Assembly: GCF_000344685.1 (NCBI RefSeq)
Contig: NW_006920413.1
Coordinates: forward strand, 581,599 to 645,598
Length of the DNA stretch: 64,000 nucleotides
Source: Gloeophyllum trabeum ATCC 11539
Taxonomy: Eukaryota > Basidiomycota > Agaricomycetes > Gloeophyllales > Gloeophyllaceae
Direction of reading: 5' to 3'
Below are positions 12,283 through 24,015 of the stretch, in pieces. Position 1 is the stretch's first letter. The number at the start of each line of letters is the position of its first letter. A program made the position numbers and the translations under genes. The notes beneath the pieces are model-generated. The model searched no databases and was not told the origin of the DNA. It saw only the letters and a program-made list of their open reading frames with translations.

Positions 12283-14159
12283 AGTGTGCTAGGCGCGGGC
12301 AGCGGGGAAAAGGGCGGGCGCGAGTGAGATGGGGTAAAAATCTGGACTGCAGGAGGCCTGCAGTTAACCATTATTTATGAGATTCTCGAGAGCTTCTCCC
12401 CGGATAAGTCTGAAGGTGATGGAGATTCCAGACCTTCACGTAAGGCCCCTGCAGCGCGGTTCCTCTAAACGGGTGAGAAATGCTGTCCAGCGAGTTCCGG
12501 GGCTCCCCGCACTCCTTGGTTGTAATTCGAGATCCCCCGCAGCCAATCAGGTACCAGGATGGGTCCCAACAATGAGTTGAGTGATCCTCCACGGCCCGAC
12601 AAAGCTGCTGCTGTTCCTATACCTCGCGTTAAGGATGGAGTAACCTGGGTTGCGAAAGCCCGACTGAACCTTAAACAATTACCACGCAAGGACGAGCGGC
12701 TCTGCCTGGTCGACAGCGCTCGTGCATTATGGGTCGTTCTGACTGCGTTGCCATTGGCTGAAGCGCGGACCTAAATAAAGCGCCGAGTACCGGGCACAAG
12801 TACACCAGTCAGCGACAAGCGCTAAGGCGAGGCTAGACCTCACCCACTAAAAGCGTAACGATCCGGAGATAAGCTGCGAAAGCGCGGGCGCGCACAACGC
12901 CTCATTGGACTTGTGGATCTACGGAAGAAATTTGAGGTCAGCGGAGCTATGCATGTTTTGTCGAACGCGACCGTCGGGCCGCGGATAATTTTGCGCTTTT
13001 GTTGCATTGACCGCCGGCGCTTCAGACAGTGGATAAGGAAAGTTCCTGGCTGGATGCATACGAGCCTGAGCATACCTATGACAATACACTCTGAGCATCA
13101 AATAACCGCCAATGGCGGCGGAAGGCAACGATATTTGGGCCCAGCCCTCTGCCTAGGCGAAACGTAGGCATAGCAAATACCGCAAAAAGGATAGACGTTA
13201 CATGAGAACTGGGTTTCTCGACATCCAGGCCTGTAGCGGCGAATAGGAAAGAACGGTTAACATCCCTGAGGTCGAATGGAAGCAGCGCGATATACAACTT
13301 ATTGCCTGGCAACACCAAGCGCCTACCGTATAGCGGTATTGAGGCCGAGTCTGGACCGTAGGGTGGAAGGAGCCAATCGCAGGCGTCACCGCCTCCGGAA
13401 CTTGCGATTGGTACGTTGATTGGCAATGGTACAGGCTGTTTGCGCCGTGGAAGAAGACTGTATGACTCAACATAGGAGTCCAAGTATACTTAACATCAAT
13501 CCACCCGTTTTTGGCAGGGGTATTTGCTGCCAGCATGAACTGCTGTGAATGCGCTTTCCGCCAGGGAAGTCAATCGACAGGTCTCGGCCAAGTGACGGCA
13601 TCCCACAGTGCGGGCTGGCACCAAGAACGCGGGATGATACTAGTGCGCGTATGGAGTGATTGCTGCACTTCGATGCCAGCCAACCAGGGACACGCCGGCG
13701 GGTAGAATGTGATGCGCACAGTGCGCCTCGGCCTCCCTGGTTCAGTGAGATCTTGACGCGTCCTTCGAATTCGGGAACCAATCATTCAATCAAGGACTGC
13801 ACAGAGGAACCGTAGGCAGGCCCGGCAGGGTCCAGCACGAGTAAACATGGATGGTTAAGGAATTGCGTGGTCGCTGCTTTTTGGAGCCTAGCCAGCCAGG
13901 GTCGCTCGAGCGCGCGGGATCCAATTGCATCCTTCCCTGGCGGAGAGACACACAGCACTGCGCCTGGACCTCCTGCCATTGAGGCCCTATCCGGATACAT
14001 GAACCAATCGACGGTCGCCTAGGGAAAGATTATAATATTCAGGAACGGCCGACACATATCGTACACGAGAGATGCCCAACATCACAGAACCAAACCACCG
14101 CTAAGCACAATGCGCCGATAACAATCGTTCAAAACAGCACTCATCTCATCTCATAGCCC
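12283..14159. other. Long region without a convincing gene
   Basis: About 1.9 kb. Short minus-strand open frames occur (for example 13076-13483 and 13570-14000), but no start, splice chain or family pattern holds them together. They could be remnants of a decayed gene or mobile element. No terminal repeats were found. Confidence 0.4.
13076..13483 (-). other. Possible remnant or fast-evolving coding segment
   Basis: An open frame of 135 codons with protein-like composition, including DWLLPPYGPDSASIPLYG, LYIALLPFDLRDVNRSFLF and ATGLDVEKPSS. It has no ATG at its head (the first codon of the frame is TTG) and a TAA lies just upstream, so it would need an upstream exon that I could not place. I cannot name a family. 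It may be an exon of a lost or unrecognised gene. Confidence 0.2.
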
Positions 14160-14810
14160 TCACGACCACCCAGAAACGAGCCATGACTCATACCGCAGCG
14201 CGACCGCCGTATCCGCGTCCCCCTCCGCCTTACGCTGCTCCAGCGTGAACGCGAGCTGCGTGAGCGCCTTCGAGCACGTGCGGTGCTCCCTTGGAGCCGC
14301 GATGAACGCCTGTCGATGAACCAATATCGCCTCTAACAATGAGGACGGCGTCGTCGCGCCCGTGTGCCAGTCGATGTGCGTCTGTATTGTTTGGAGCGCG
14401 GTGCAGCCGAGGCTGGCGTCGTGGTAGATGGGCGGGGCGGAGAGCGGGATCGCGGCGGGGATGGCGCAGGAGAGGCGCTTCGCGGGGGTGGAGGACTGGC
14501 TATCGTAGCCCGAGTCCATCGTTGCCGTGTCTGACATTTCGGAGTCGCTGCTCTCGTCGGGAGGGATTTGGGTCTTGGGCATGCGATCAGTTTGATGTTC
14601 GGTCTGGGATGTATGTACGGCACTCACGAATGTCGATGTCGACGGCGCTTGCTCTGAGGCCCCTCTCAGCGATAGCGCACCGAACATGCCACAGATGTTA
14701 TCCGCATCGGTCTACGGAAACGAAAGACGTCAGTACGAATTACCGACCGCACGGTCCATCAGTCTCACATTGTAGTACCCAGCAGACCCCGTCGAGTATT
14801 GCGCTTGCAT
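14160..14810 (-). CDS. Small uncharacterised protein
   Basis: Three exons: the ATG at 14810 (MQAQYSTGSAGYYN), a GTGAGA intron into TDADNICGMFGALSLRG, a second intron (GTGAGT) and then a long last exon ending WLVSGWS at 14160. The product is about 175 residues. The middle is acidic and Ser-rich (DESSDSEMSDTATMDSGYDS, a likely phosphorylated or degron-like stretch). The end is a helical segment (LLEAILVHRQAF, LTQLAFTLEQRKAEGDADTA). I recognise no domain. It is divergent from the N-acetyltransferase gene, 675 bp away. Confidence 0.5.
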
Positions 14811-15485
14811 AGCTGGAATATTTCAGAATGCTTGGTCGAGCTTGAAGAACCGGGCAAAGAGGTGGCAAGAGTCAAGACAAGTGCGTCGCTCCACGGCTCC
14901 TTTCATACGCAGCAGGATCCGGCTGGATCAGCATCCGACACGTTGTTGGTGCGTTGTAGGCGTGCGCACGGGGCCAGTTTCTATACATCGCGGCATCGAT
15001 ATCCACTTGGATGTGAAGGATTTGGCCGGAAAGGACAAGACGCAGATCGATTGCTGATCTCCTTGCGTTCGGATAGCTGAAAGGCGCAAGAGCCGTACGT
15101 ATCGTATGTCATGGCGACCGTCGGCGCGAGTAAGCAGAATAAAGCAGAATAAAGCAGGGGAGATAGTACTGTAACAGGTTGATGGCCGAACAAGTGAAAG
15201 TTGCACATAGTTTGAATCCGGACCAACCCTTCCTACAGTACCTGCTGCAATTTGTCCTTCAATCTTCCTCTCCTAGATACTTCAACTTGTCCTGGCTTTC
15301 ATTCACGTATTTAGAAAGGATATGCACCAGATTACCGTGCAAGTGGAGATACCGCGACCATTGATTTCTCAAAACGATCTGCAACGACGTTTGTTACCGC
15401 CCTCGAAATACTGGAGGACCCTACTAGTGCTCAGCATCCTGCCGATAAACCAGAGTCATCACTTCGTAAAGAAAACCCTCCAACC
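14811..15485. other. Divergent intergenic region
   Basis: It separates the minus-strand small protein from the plus-strand N-acetyltransferase and must hold both promoters. No coding signal is seen. Confidence 0.5.
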
Positions 15486-16488
15486 ATGTCCTCCCTCTCG
15501 CCCGAGCAACTCGACAAATACCTCACCCACATCTCCCTTCCCGAGCAATACCGTCAAGCCTCTCCGAGCCTCGACCTCCTCAAAGCGCTGCAGACCTCCC
15601 ACATCGGGGCGATCCCCTTCGAGAACCTCGGGCTACACTACACCAAGGACCCAAAGATCTCCCTGGACGTGCAGGACCTCTTCCGCAAGATGACGCGCAA
15701 CGGGCGCGGCGGGTATTGCATGGAGAACAACACGCTCTTCAACCACGTCCTCCGTGCGCTCGGGTTCCAGGTTTACCAGACGGGCGCGCGGGTGATCAAC
15801 ATGCGCGACCAGAGCGGGCGGGAGCCCTGCTTCTGGGGATGGTGCGTCTACATATAACGATGGCCAACAGATCCCACACCGCTTGTTTGACGTCTGACAG
15901 CTACGATAACTGACTCGGCGCATCAGGGGACACGCGGTGAACATCGTCACCCTCCCGGACGGCACTCGCTACATGGCCGACGTCGGCTTCGGCGGCGACG
16001 GACCCCGCGAGCCGCTCCCGCTCGTCAGTGGGCACGTCACGCGGAACATAGGCACGCAGGACGTGCGCCTCGTCTACGACACCATCCCCGACGTCTCCCA
16101 GCGCGACCAGAAGCTCTGGATCTACCAGTACCGCAACGCCCCCGAGCAGGCGTGGCGCGCTCTCTACTGCTTCCCCGACGCGCTCGAGTTCCTCGACGCG
16201 GACTTTGCCGTAATGAACTACGCGACGAGCCATAACCCCGAGAGTTTCTTCACGTTTGAGATTCTGGTGGTCAAGTTCCTGCGAAGGGAGGGGGAGGTGT
16301 ACGGTAAGGTCATGCTGGTGAACGATGTGCTGAAGCGGAATTTACGAGGGAAGACGGAGGTGGTGAAGACGTGCCAGACGGAAGAAGAGAGAGTGACGGT
16401 GCTGCGAGTGTATTTCGGGATTCATCTTTCTGAAGAGGAGAAGAACGGGATTCGTGGTCGAGTAACAGAGTTACGCCCAGAGAACTAA
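15486..16488 (+). CDS. Arylamine N-acetyltransferase
   Basis: Two exons, 15486-15841 and 15927-16488, joined in phase as FWGW-GHAVN, giving 305 residues, a normal NAT length. The Cys-His-Asp catalytic triad is complete: Cys78 in RGGYCMENN, His121 in GHAVNIV and Asp137 in MADVGFGG. The N-terminal helical domain with IPFENLGLHY is also typical. The enzyme transfers acetyl (or malonyl or propionyl) groups from CoA thioesters to arylamines and hydrazines. In fungi characterised examples detoxify aromatic amines of plant or microbial origin. It is cytosolic, with no signal peptide. I see no linked biosynthetic genes. Confidence 0.93.
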
Positions 16489-18108
16489 TTAACAGCATGC
16501 ACCCCACGGCGTATCCGATTGCTTGTTCGTCGTGGTATCGGTTTCGCTCGCAACGAATACAGCCCCTTTGCCTTCAAATACAATAAGACATCCAAGCTTG
16601 AGAGCTCAGCATACGGTGTTGCGGCCTCGGAACCGGTATGTGCACAGCAATCCAAATGTGTGCTGGCAATACGACTCGTATCCGCAGTTCCGACGAGAAA
16701 AGAATCGGTCGTATGATACTACTACGCTCGAGTCTCCCAACCCATACCTCCCACGACCCATACCTCCCTCCCATGACCCATACCTCCCATGACCCATAAT
16801 CCCATACATAGTTGGCGATCGGTCGGCGAAATAAGATCAACCCGCTGATGGTACGAAGTCTCCCTGTAGTTGGTATGGGCGAGGCTTAGTAGAGTGTAGC
16901 TGCATACTCCAGCTCGCCGATCCTTGAGCAAACTCGCACCGCGTCTGTGGTGCGATGGAGACTCCCGCTATGCGAAATTTCATCAGCGACTAATCCATAA
17001 AATCACTGGTATATACTCTAGCAGATACACTCTAGTACATTATTTGTGGCTTTAGAGTATCTAATGGAACCCCATTTGTGGCTGTAGAGTACTTGACGGA
17101 ACACACGGCTCGGGATCGGAGTTGATTAATATAAGGTGTCGTATAAGAGGATAGGCATAAAAACGGCTGTCGAAATTCATATAGAGATTATCCGCTACAA
17201 CCTCAGCGATACCTCAGCGATGCCTCGCGAGCGTGGGCCCAATGCCGCCAGCAGAAGTCTTGAGCTTGATGCCTACTTCAAGCTTCTCTTACCTGTGGTG
17301 AGCGTCGCAAACTCAGTCGAAGACAGCAAGACATGATGATATGCTGCAGCTGGCTAGTTACCTTGGGTGAATAGGATGTCTCGTCCAAGACGGACGAAAC
17401 ACTGACCACTGCCAAGAGTTGCCATGGTGGTAGACCATTTACCAAGCCGCGTCATGATATGCATTGCGATATTATGCACAGTTACGCTTCACCTTTGCCA
17501 CTTCGTGCAGGCGCATGAACCCAACACGGTGGGTCAAAGAAAATTCCTCTGATGGTTCAATCAGCTACTCATCAACAGTAATAAATAAACAGACACAAGA
17601 GACACCATGTCAAGTGATCGTGCTTACCACGGTCTACACTATGCCATCTCTCAGCATCATAGCTGTGACGTGCAAGATCCTACTGAACTCAATGAACACG
17701 CTGGAAGCTTGCCTGTGGATTACCGTGGCAACAGTTACACCGGCGCTCGCTTTAGCATTTAGTTTATGGGCTAAGAAAAAGTAAATAAGTTGCGGGTGAG
17801 GAACAGAGGGCATAGATGTCGCTAACAGCCTGAGTGTGAAGTACGTTATCTCAGATTCGACCCCCGTCGATTGCCCATGGGGCTGTGCTGCATCCCATTT
17901 CCGGTATCCCAAAAAGATGCCGGTGGGTCGCACGCAATGTACATATCGCGGAAATATGGAGGGCAAGTCGAAAGATATAGCTGCACATGTAGTAACAGTC
18001 ATTACAAGATCGTCCAAGCGAGGAATTGCAGAGTTCGGCAAAACCAGAGAGCAACAGACAACAGAAGAGCGCGTGATAGCATAGCGTTCATAAAACCTCA
18101 TGCAACGT
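16489..18108. other. Long gene-poor region
   Basis: About 1.6 kb between the convergent N-acetyltransferase and lysophospholipase genes. It contains a short tandem repeat at 16740-16808 and a two-copy motif (TTTGTGGCT...TAGAGTA) near 17040-17100. No gene is supported. Confidence 0.45.
16740..16808. repeat. Imperfect 16-bp tandem repeat
   Basis: About four head-to-tail copies of a pyrimidine-rich unit close to ACCCATACCTCCCATG, with one copy carrying a 4-base CCTC insertion. It lies in the 3' flank of the N-acetyltransferase gene, outside any coding region. Confidence 0.8.
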
Positions 18109-20746
18109 CTAAAACCCGAAGGAAAAAGCAGATCTATCGCCCCCTTTGAAAAAACCCCGTCTCCGAGGCTTTAACTCGTACTTATCAAGGCCAACGCTTG
18201 CCAAAAGAGCAGCATCATCGTCATCATGCAAGTCTTTCACAACGGAATACTCTGCCTCACGGTGCTTGCGCTTCTTCCACCATATCCTATGGATCAAAGT
18301 TAGCCGCTGGGAGTCGCACAGTAAGCGGAACGTTAAGACGCACAAAAAGGTGACAAGCAGCGCGATAGCGACGAACAGTCCCACAAAACCCCCAATCAAC
18401 GCTGCCTTGTTCTTCGCAAAGAACGACAGCGCCCCGCTCACGCCCTGCGGATCCGGGTCGACGAAGGCAAACTGCCGTCCCGGGAGCTCGTTCTGGCTCG
18501 GCGGGTTCCACGGATCGAAGCAGTACTGCGCGAAGCACTGGCTGCACACGTCCGAGCGCGGCGGCATCGGCGAGAGCTTATACCGTGCGCGGTCGACCGC
18601 CGCGCATTGCAGGCACTTGCCGAAGTTTGGGTCGGGCGAGGTCGTGTTGGGGAGGAAGCCGCCGATGGTGTTATTGTGCACCTGGTCGATGAAGATGCGG
18701 GTGTGAATGGGTGTGTAGGCGATTTGGAACGTGCCGGTACTGAGAAAATGCCTGTCAGCTTGCGCTCATGGGGGACAACGAGAAACATCGACGCACTTGG
18801 TGACTGGGTTCTCCCCATTGAGAGGCGGCGAGTTTGGGAAGTATATGACCATGGGATACTCGGGTGGATTCTGGGTCGGGTTGCAGCCGAAGAAAGTGGG
18901 TCTACGATTCACCCCTGTCGATATGAAGTCGGCAGGAGTCTGAGGGATAGGTGGAAACTTTTGATGAGAGGCCAACAATATTGTCGACATCCTGTTCGAA
19001 CTCGCTACTATCGAGGATCCACTAGTGAAAGAGTCTTTTGTAAACTTAATTTGTGTGAGAATACTGACGTATGCACGTACTTGGGCCATAAAGTGGTTGA
19101 TTGGTCAGCGCTGGAATCGACCGCTACGATCACATCCAGCCCTCTAGCACGAACGAATAGTTGTCCGAGCGGCACATTCTCCGCGTTCGAACTTCCGTCA
19201 ATGAGCTCCAACCAATCGGAACTAGAGTCTTCGAATGTCTGCGATTTCAACCCTTGGAACGGCTGTAGCAGCACATTATTAGCTATTCACAACACGAAAC
19301 CAGCTTAAAGTTTCATATGCTTACGTTGGGCCAATTAGCAACATCATTAGCTCTCGTTCGAACCTCCTGCAGTTGCCGACTCAACACATACAGCAGCCCC
19401 GACGCATCTTGCGAGGAGAATCCCGTCAAAGTATTAGTGCCAAAATCTAGGATTTGCTAGAATGAGGAGTCAAGCCCAGGATTTTCTGCACTCAGGATTG
19501 TATTCCTCACATTGAACAGACTCGCGCTACTCCCCATGATGAAGCCAGCTTGATCGAATCCGGTAACGCACGCCGTATCATTGGGCGGCGTGCCGTTGAC
19601 GAAGTGGGTGCCGGCGAAAGACATGTTAACCATGGCGGATAGGTTAGGGTCCCAGGAACCGAACTCGAGCGGGGTCATCTGCGAAGCCGTTGAAATATTA
19701 ACCGCGCGAAGTCTTCATCTGGTAAACTGGTACTGACCTCATATACGACCGGCTCTGGCGTCAAGGCGGTTGTGAGATTAGATCCCACGGGCCGCGAATC
19801 GGACATGACGATGGGGAACGGAGGGATGTACTGCTGGAACGCGGGTGTCTCTGGGATCTGGGACCACAGTTGGCCTGCGCCATGCGCGCTATCGTTGGTG
19901 AAGAAGTTCGACCGGGTCGTCTGGTTAAGGAAGTGATACGATATCATGCGCGCCCAGGGATCCGTTATCGAGGTATCTCTGTGGCGCACGGACAGCGTTT
20001 AGGCATGCGGAATACAGGAGAGTAAGTGGGGTAACGCACATCCCCTTGTACGCCTTTGCTTCGACGCTCCATACTAGACTACCGAAGAAGTACTGGTTGT
20101 CTTGGTTGAAGAGGTCGATGCCAGCGGGCGCTGCCAGGTTCAGATCCAGAAGCCAGCCGGATAGATTCCCTCCGTTTCCAAACACCATATCCTTGATTGT
20201 CAGCCAGTTATTCATATACAGCGATCCAGTGATCCACGAGCCGCCTGTGCATAGAGCTCAAACTTCAATATTTGACTCAGATACGAATCGGACAGGCAGG
20301 GACGGACCTGACAGCCCGGAGAGATAGCTCGCCACCTGCAATAAGCCCCCCGTCCCCGCCGCCTTCGCGCTCTCATTCCTCGCATCCAGGCCACTCAACA
20401 CGCCCGCCCCATACTGCGCCGCCCGAAACCCTCCCCCACTAATCGCTATGCCGATCCTACTCCAATTCCCCTGCATAGCCTGCACCACGCTTGCATTGTA
20501 CCCAATCCCCGACCCGTCGCCTATCCACTCCTTCCACGCATCCGGGAGGATGGTGCTCTCGCGCGTGCTGATATACGCCTGCTCCTGCGGGTGCAGCGAC
20601 TGGTTCTGCGGCGTGAACACGCGCACCAGGGGCGCCGCGGGGCACTTCACGTTCGTCGTCGGCGCATAGTCGGTCACCGAGCCCTGGGCGGCGGCGCCGT
20701 CGAAGAGACCGAAGGTGAGGGCGAGCAATGGTAATGGGAGCAGCAT
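18109..20746 (-). CDS. Lysophospholipase (phospholipase B, PLA2_B family) with a C-terminal transmembrane tail
   Basis: A multi-exon gene starting at 20746 with the signal peptide MLLPLPLLALTFGLFDG. The nucleophile serine is in AISGGGFRAAQYG. The catalytic aspartate region appears as LIDGSSNAENVPL followed by LDVIVAVDSSAD. Many NxS/T sites (NQTT, NMSF, NLTT, NNT) fit a secreted glycoprotein. After the catalytic region there is a Cys-rich stretch (KCLQCAAVDRARY, DVCSQCFAQYC), then a membrane span near LIGGFVGLFVAIALLVTFL and a roughly 65-residue cytosolic tail with KKRKHREAEYS and an acidic DDDDAALL block, ending at 18109. The enzyme removes acyl chains from phospholipids at the cell surface. 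Yeast Plb proteins are typically GPI-anchored, so the membrane tail is a variant. Confidence 0.9.
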
Positions 20747-21111
20747 CTCCGTTGCCGCCCACACCTCCGGTCGCCTGCTTTTCTATAGCACAATAAATGC
20801 CTTCTGTTGACATGCTATCCATTGTGGGCTGTGTCTCATCGTGTTCGCGCAGCCCGATCAGTGAAGAAGAATAGAAAGGTGAGACGGATGCTGTAACAAG
20901 ACACGCGTCTTCCCACAAGCAATACCGCCTCGGCTATTATTTGAATACGCGGCGCTGCATGCACAGGCAAATACGAGTAGCTACATGACCAGAACAGAAC
21001 GGAAGAGTACTCCAGAATATCACAGTCGAAGAAGCAGAAAGGGGAAACTGCAAGAAGGAAAATAGCTACAAGTCGCTCCTACTTCTACAATTGACCTTTT
21101 GGCATCACCAT
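20747..21111. other. Intergenic region
   Basis: Between the lysophospholipase start and the Rad23 stop. Nothing else is recognised. Confidence 0.5.
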
Positions 21112-22597
21112 TTAATCTTCATTCCCATTCTCGAACAAATAATTGGCAGCGAGCTCCTCGTTCTTGTCGCAAGCGAAATACGCCTCAAGCACGATGTGCC
21201 TTGGGAAACCCAGCGCCTCGAGCTGTCGAGTCGAATCGAGACATCAGCTCAGCATCCTGATCACCCCTTACTCTCAAAATAGCCCACTCACCCGCTCAAT
21301 AGCAGCGCGCTCCTCCTCCGTCACCTGCACGACATGCGTGGCGGGACCGCCTTCGCCGCCCTCACCGTCACCTGCACCAAGCAGCTGATACAGCGCCTCG
21401 GGATTGCTCGCGAGTATCTGCGCGAGCTGCGGGTTCGCCTCGGCCAGCTGCTGCAGGAGCGGCTGGAGCAACGCCGGGTTCTGCGCGACCAGCTCGCGCA
21501 GTTGGGCGACCTGGGGCAGGTCCCGGAGGGCCGCGAGGTCGAAGATTTGACCCGCCCCACCTGCACCGGCTCCGGCGCCGCCACCTTGCTGCAGCTGCTG
21601 TTGCTGCTGCTGGGCGAGCTGAAGACCGGAAATGAGCATGCTATTGAGATGGTAGGCGAGATTGCTTACCTGGAACAGATTTTGAGGTCCAGTGTTCGCT
21701 GCCGCTGGAGCAGGCTGGGCAGCCGGAGCCGCACCAGCACCAGCAGCCGGCGCGGCCGCGCGCGGTGCAGCACCACCAGCAGGTTGTTCAGACGCCGCCC
21801 GCTCCTCAAGATGAGAGGGGATACCCTAGACAGAGAGACACCCTCAACAATACGATGACCCAAGAACCAGGCAGCCACGTACAGTCATGAGATACTCCAC
21901 GGCACGATCTGGGTTGTTGAAGCTTGCGCGCATGGCGCGCATCACCTGTTCACGCTCGAAGCCCATCTCGATCATGTTGTTGATACTGCTCTGGAGGGCC
22001 TCTCCCGTCAGGAAAGAGCTCGCATCGCCGAAGGCGGGGGCCGCGGCGGGCTGGGAGGGCGCGGAGGCAGCGGGTGCGGGTGACGGCGCCGCTGGTGCCG
22101 CGACGGGGGCAGCAGGCTGGGCAGCAGGGGCAGGTGCAGCAGCAGGAGCGGGGGCGGGGGCGGGAGTAGAAGAGGTAGATGTACTTGTTGACGAGGTAGC
22201 TGCGGGCGTGGGTTTCGGCTACAAATGTGTGAAGCCTCGATCTACGTTTAGGACATGTGCACGTACCTTTGCGACCATGAGCACCAAGAAATCCTTCTCC
22301 TTGATTTCACATGATTCAATCGTCTTTGAATCCGGCAATACCTTCCCTGCAGATCCGATGAGCTGCGAAAAAGGTATCGCCCGCATACATACACACCTGA
22401 ATAAATGAGTTTCTGGCTCTCGACAGAGTGGCCCTGGCTCTCTAAGACCTTCTTCTTCAGGTCTCCGACCGTCTCCGACGGCTCAGCATCGACCTAGCAG
22501 CAGATCCCCCGTTAGCATACTTGCACTTGCTCCCTTCTTTCGCCCTACAACGCACCTGGAACACCTTCTGCTGCAACGTCTTGATCGTGATTTTCAT
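21112..22597 (-). CDS. RAD23: UV excision repair protein Rad23
   Basis: Several exons from the ATG at 22597 ([14 protein letters not shown]) to the stop at 21112 (LFENGNED). Domain order is the full Rad23 set. The ubiquitin-like domain is about residues 1-75 ([25 protein letters not shown]). A long Ala/Pro-rich linker follows, then UBA1 ([19 protein letters not shown]), a Gln- and Ala-rich linker, and the Rad4/XPC-binding domain ([20 protein letters not shown]). UBA2 closes the protein ([19 protein letters not shown]). Rad23 stabilises Rad4 in nucleotide excision repair and shuttles ubiquitinated proteins to the proteasome through its UBL. No lesion is seen. Confidence 0.95.
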
Positions 22598-23330
22598 GAT
22601 GACCGTCCGAGGAGAAGCTGCGTTCGCTGTTGAAATCGCGCGGCAGCAGAAGAAAAATAGGATGCCTTACCGATGAAAGTGGCGGAGAGAACGCGTACGC
22701 CCCCAAGCTCTCTCCAATCGAAGACCAAGATGTGGCTGTACCGGCACGTGGATCCCGGTCCCGGACTCGGCAACAGCCGCTCGCGCCACACTGGCACTGA
22801 CGGGGGGGAAAGCTTCGACTCAGCTTGACCTTGTCAAGGCTGGCTTCTCTCGGTAAAAACAGTCCTAACCACTTGATTCATATCACCCAAATATGACATT
22901 AATTGGCATTTTTGTTTTCGGATTGAGCCTGAACATGAGTCACTATCATCTGTGATGGACTTGTACAAGGACAGATGTCGCGCTATACAAGCCATGGTAT
23001 CGACTGGTTTTTCTGGGGGATACAATCCTCGGGGAGAACTATCAGAGGCAATACACCGCTTCTGGCTCTCGAAGACAATAATCCTTAACCTCCCTCCCTA
23101 GGATCTTCCTCTGGAACGCTACTCAAACGTGGCGGCTGCTTTCAAATGGTACCATACATCAATAGATAGCGGACACATCCTGTTTGACTCAGGTATGGCC
23201 GAACAATAAGCGGGCCCGCCTGTATTGACAGTGGCAGGAACCTGAAGTCACCGAAGAGCACTTAGAGGGTCGCTTCGGGCCAGAAGGCTTTTAGGGTTGG
23301 GCAATCCCGATTCTGTATGACCAACCGGAT
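22598..23330. other. Intergenic region
   Basis: Between Rad23 and a small minus-strand gene. No gene or repeat is recognised. Confidence 0.45.
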
Positions 23331-23927
23331 TCAGGACTCCCTGATGGTCGATCGATTGTCCGACTCGTGGTCGGAAATGGAGATCAAGATCCACTTGCGT
23401 CCTTCATGAGCGTAGATAGGGTAGACCGTGCCAAATGTCACATTTGCCAGTTTATTCTCCTGCAAGGCCAACCTTAAGGACAGGTACGTGAGCGACCCGA
23501 GTACCAAGAAACACTGATCCAAACGAAGACCTACGCATCTTCCAACTCCGCGCGATTGCCCGGGGAGATGGCTTTGCGGAAGAACTGAGTATTCTGTATC
23601 GCCAATCATAGAAAACAAACATGAAGGATACGTTAGGTCGACAATATACCAAGGACACGGACGTACAGGGATGTCTGCGCCTTTCGGCTTGAGCGCTTCA
23701 TATCCTCCAAATCCAGTTTCGCGAGAAACCACTATGAAATCGTCATGATGAGGATTATCCCAGTCCATTGATTGCGGCAGCGTGGATAGACTCTGTGCTC
23801 TCGGGTCCTGCTTGATAGAGCGTCGCGGGTCAGAGGTGTGGCGCGGAGTTCGGTCTGCCGACTGCGCCCGTTCTGATTGGCTGGGACTTGGCCGCGGAGT
23901 GGTACTGGAACTTCGCAGTAATCGCAT
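23331..23927 (-). CDS. Small uncharacterised protein, three exons
   Basis: The frame can be read straight through, but two excellent introns improve it: GTACGT...GATACAG inside the middle, then GTAGGT...CCTTAAG, both phase-consistent. The spliced product starts MRLLRSSSTTPRPSPSQSER, contains MDWDNPHHDDFIVVSRETGF, and continues KGADIP-NTQFFRKAISPGN, AELEDA-LALQENKLANVT and GTVYPIYAHEGRKWILI, ending TIRES at 23331; about 145 residues. The first 50 residues are disordered. I do not recognise the rest. It is divergent from the phosphatase gene with only 88 bp between the starts. Confidence 0.5.
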   Translation of the reverse strand: MRLLRSSSTTPRPSPSQSERAQSADRTPRHTSDPRRSIKQDPRAQSLSTLPQSMDWDNPHHDDFIVVSRETGFGGYEALKPKGADIPVRPCPWYIVDLTYPSCLFSMIGDTEYSVLPQSHLPGQSRGVGRCVGLRLDQCFLVLGSLTYLSLRLALQENKLANVTFGTVYPIYAHEGRKWILISISDHESDNRSTIRES

Positions 23928-24015
23928 CCTGACTCGGTTCCTCCCTCCCCCGATGCCTGCCCTTCATAGAGGCTCCCATAAGTACTAGCAGTAGAAACAC
24001 AGCAGGGAAGAAAAT

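Noticed and set aside
17641..17784. Short hydrophobic plus-strand frame ending FSLWAKKK, possibly a small membrane peptide
   Set aside because: No supporting promoter, splice or family evidence; length and composition are possible by chance.
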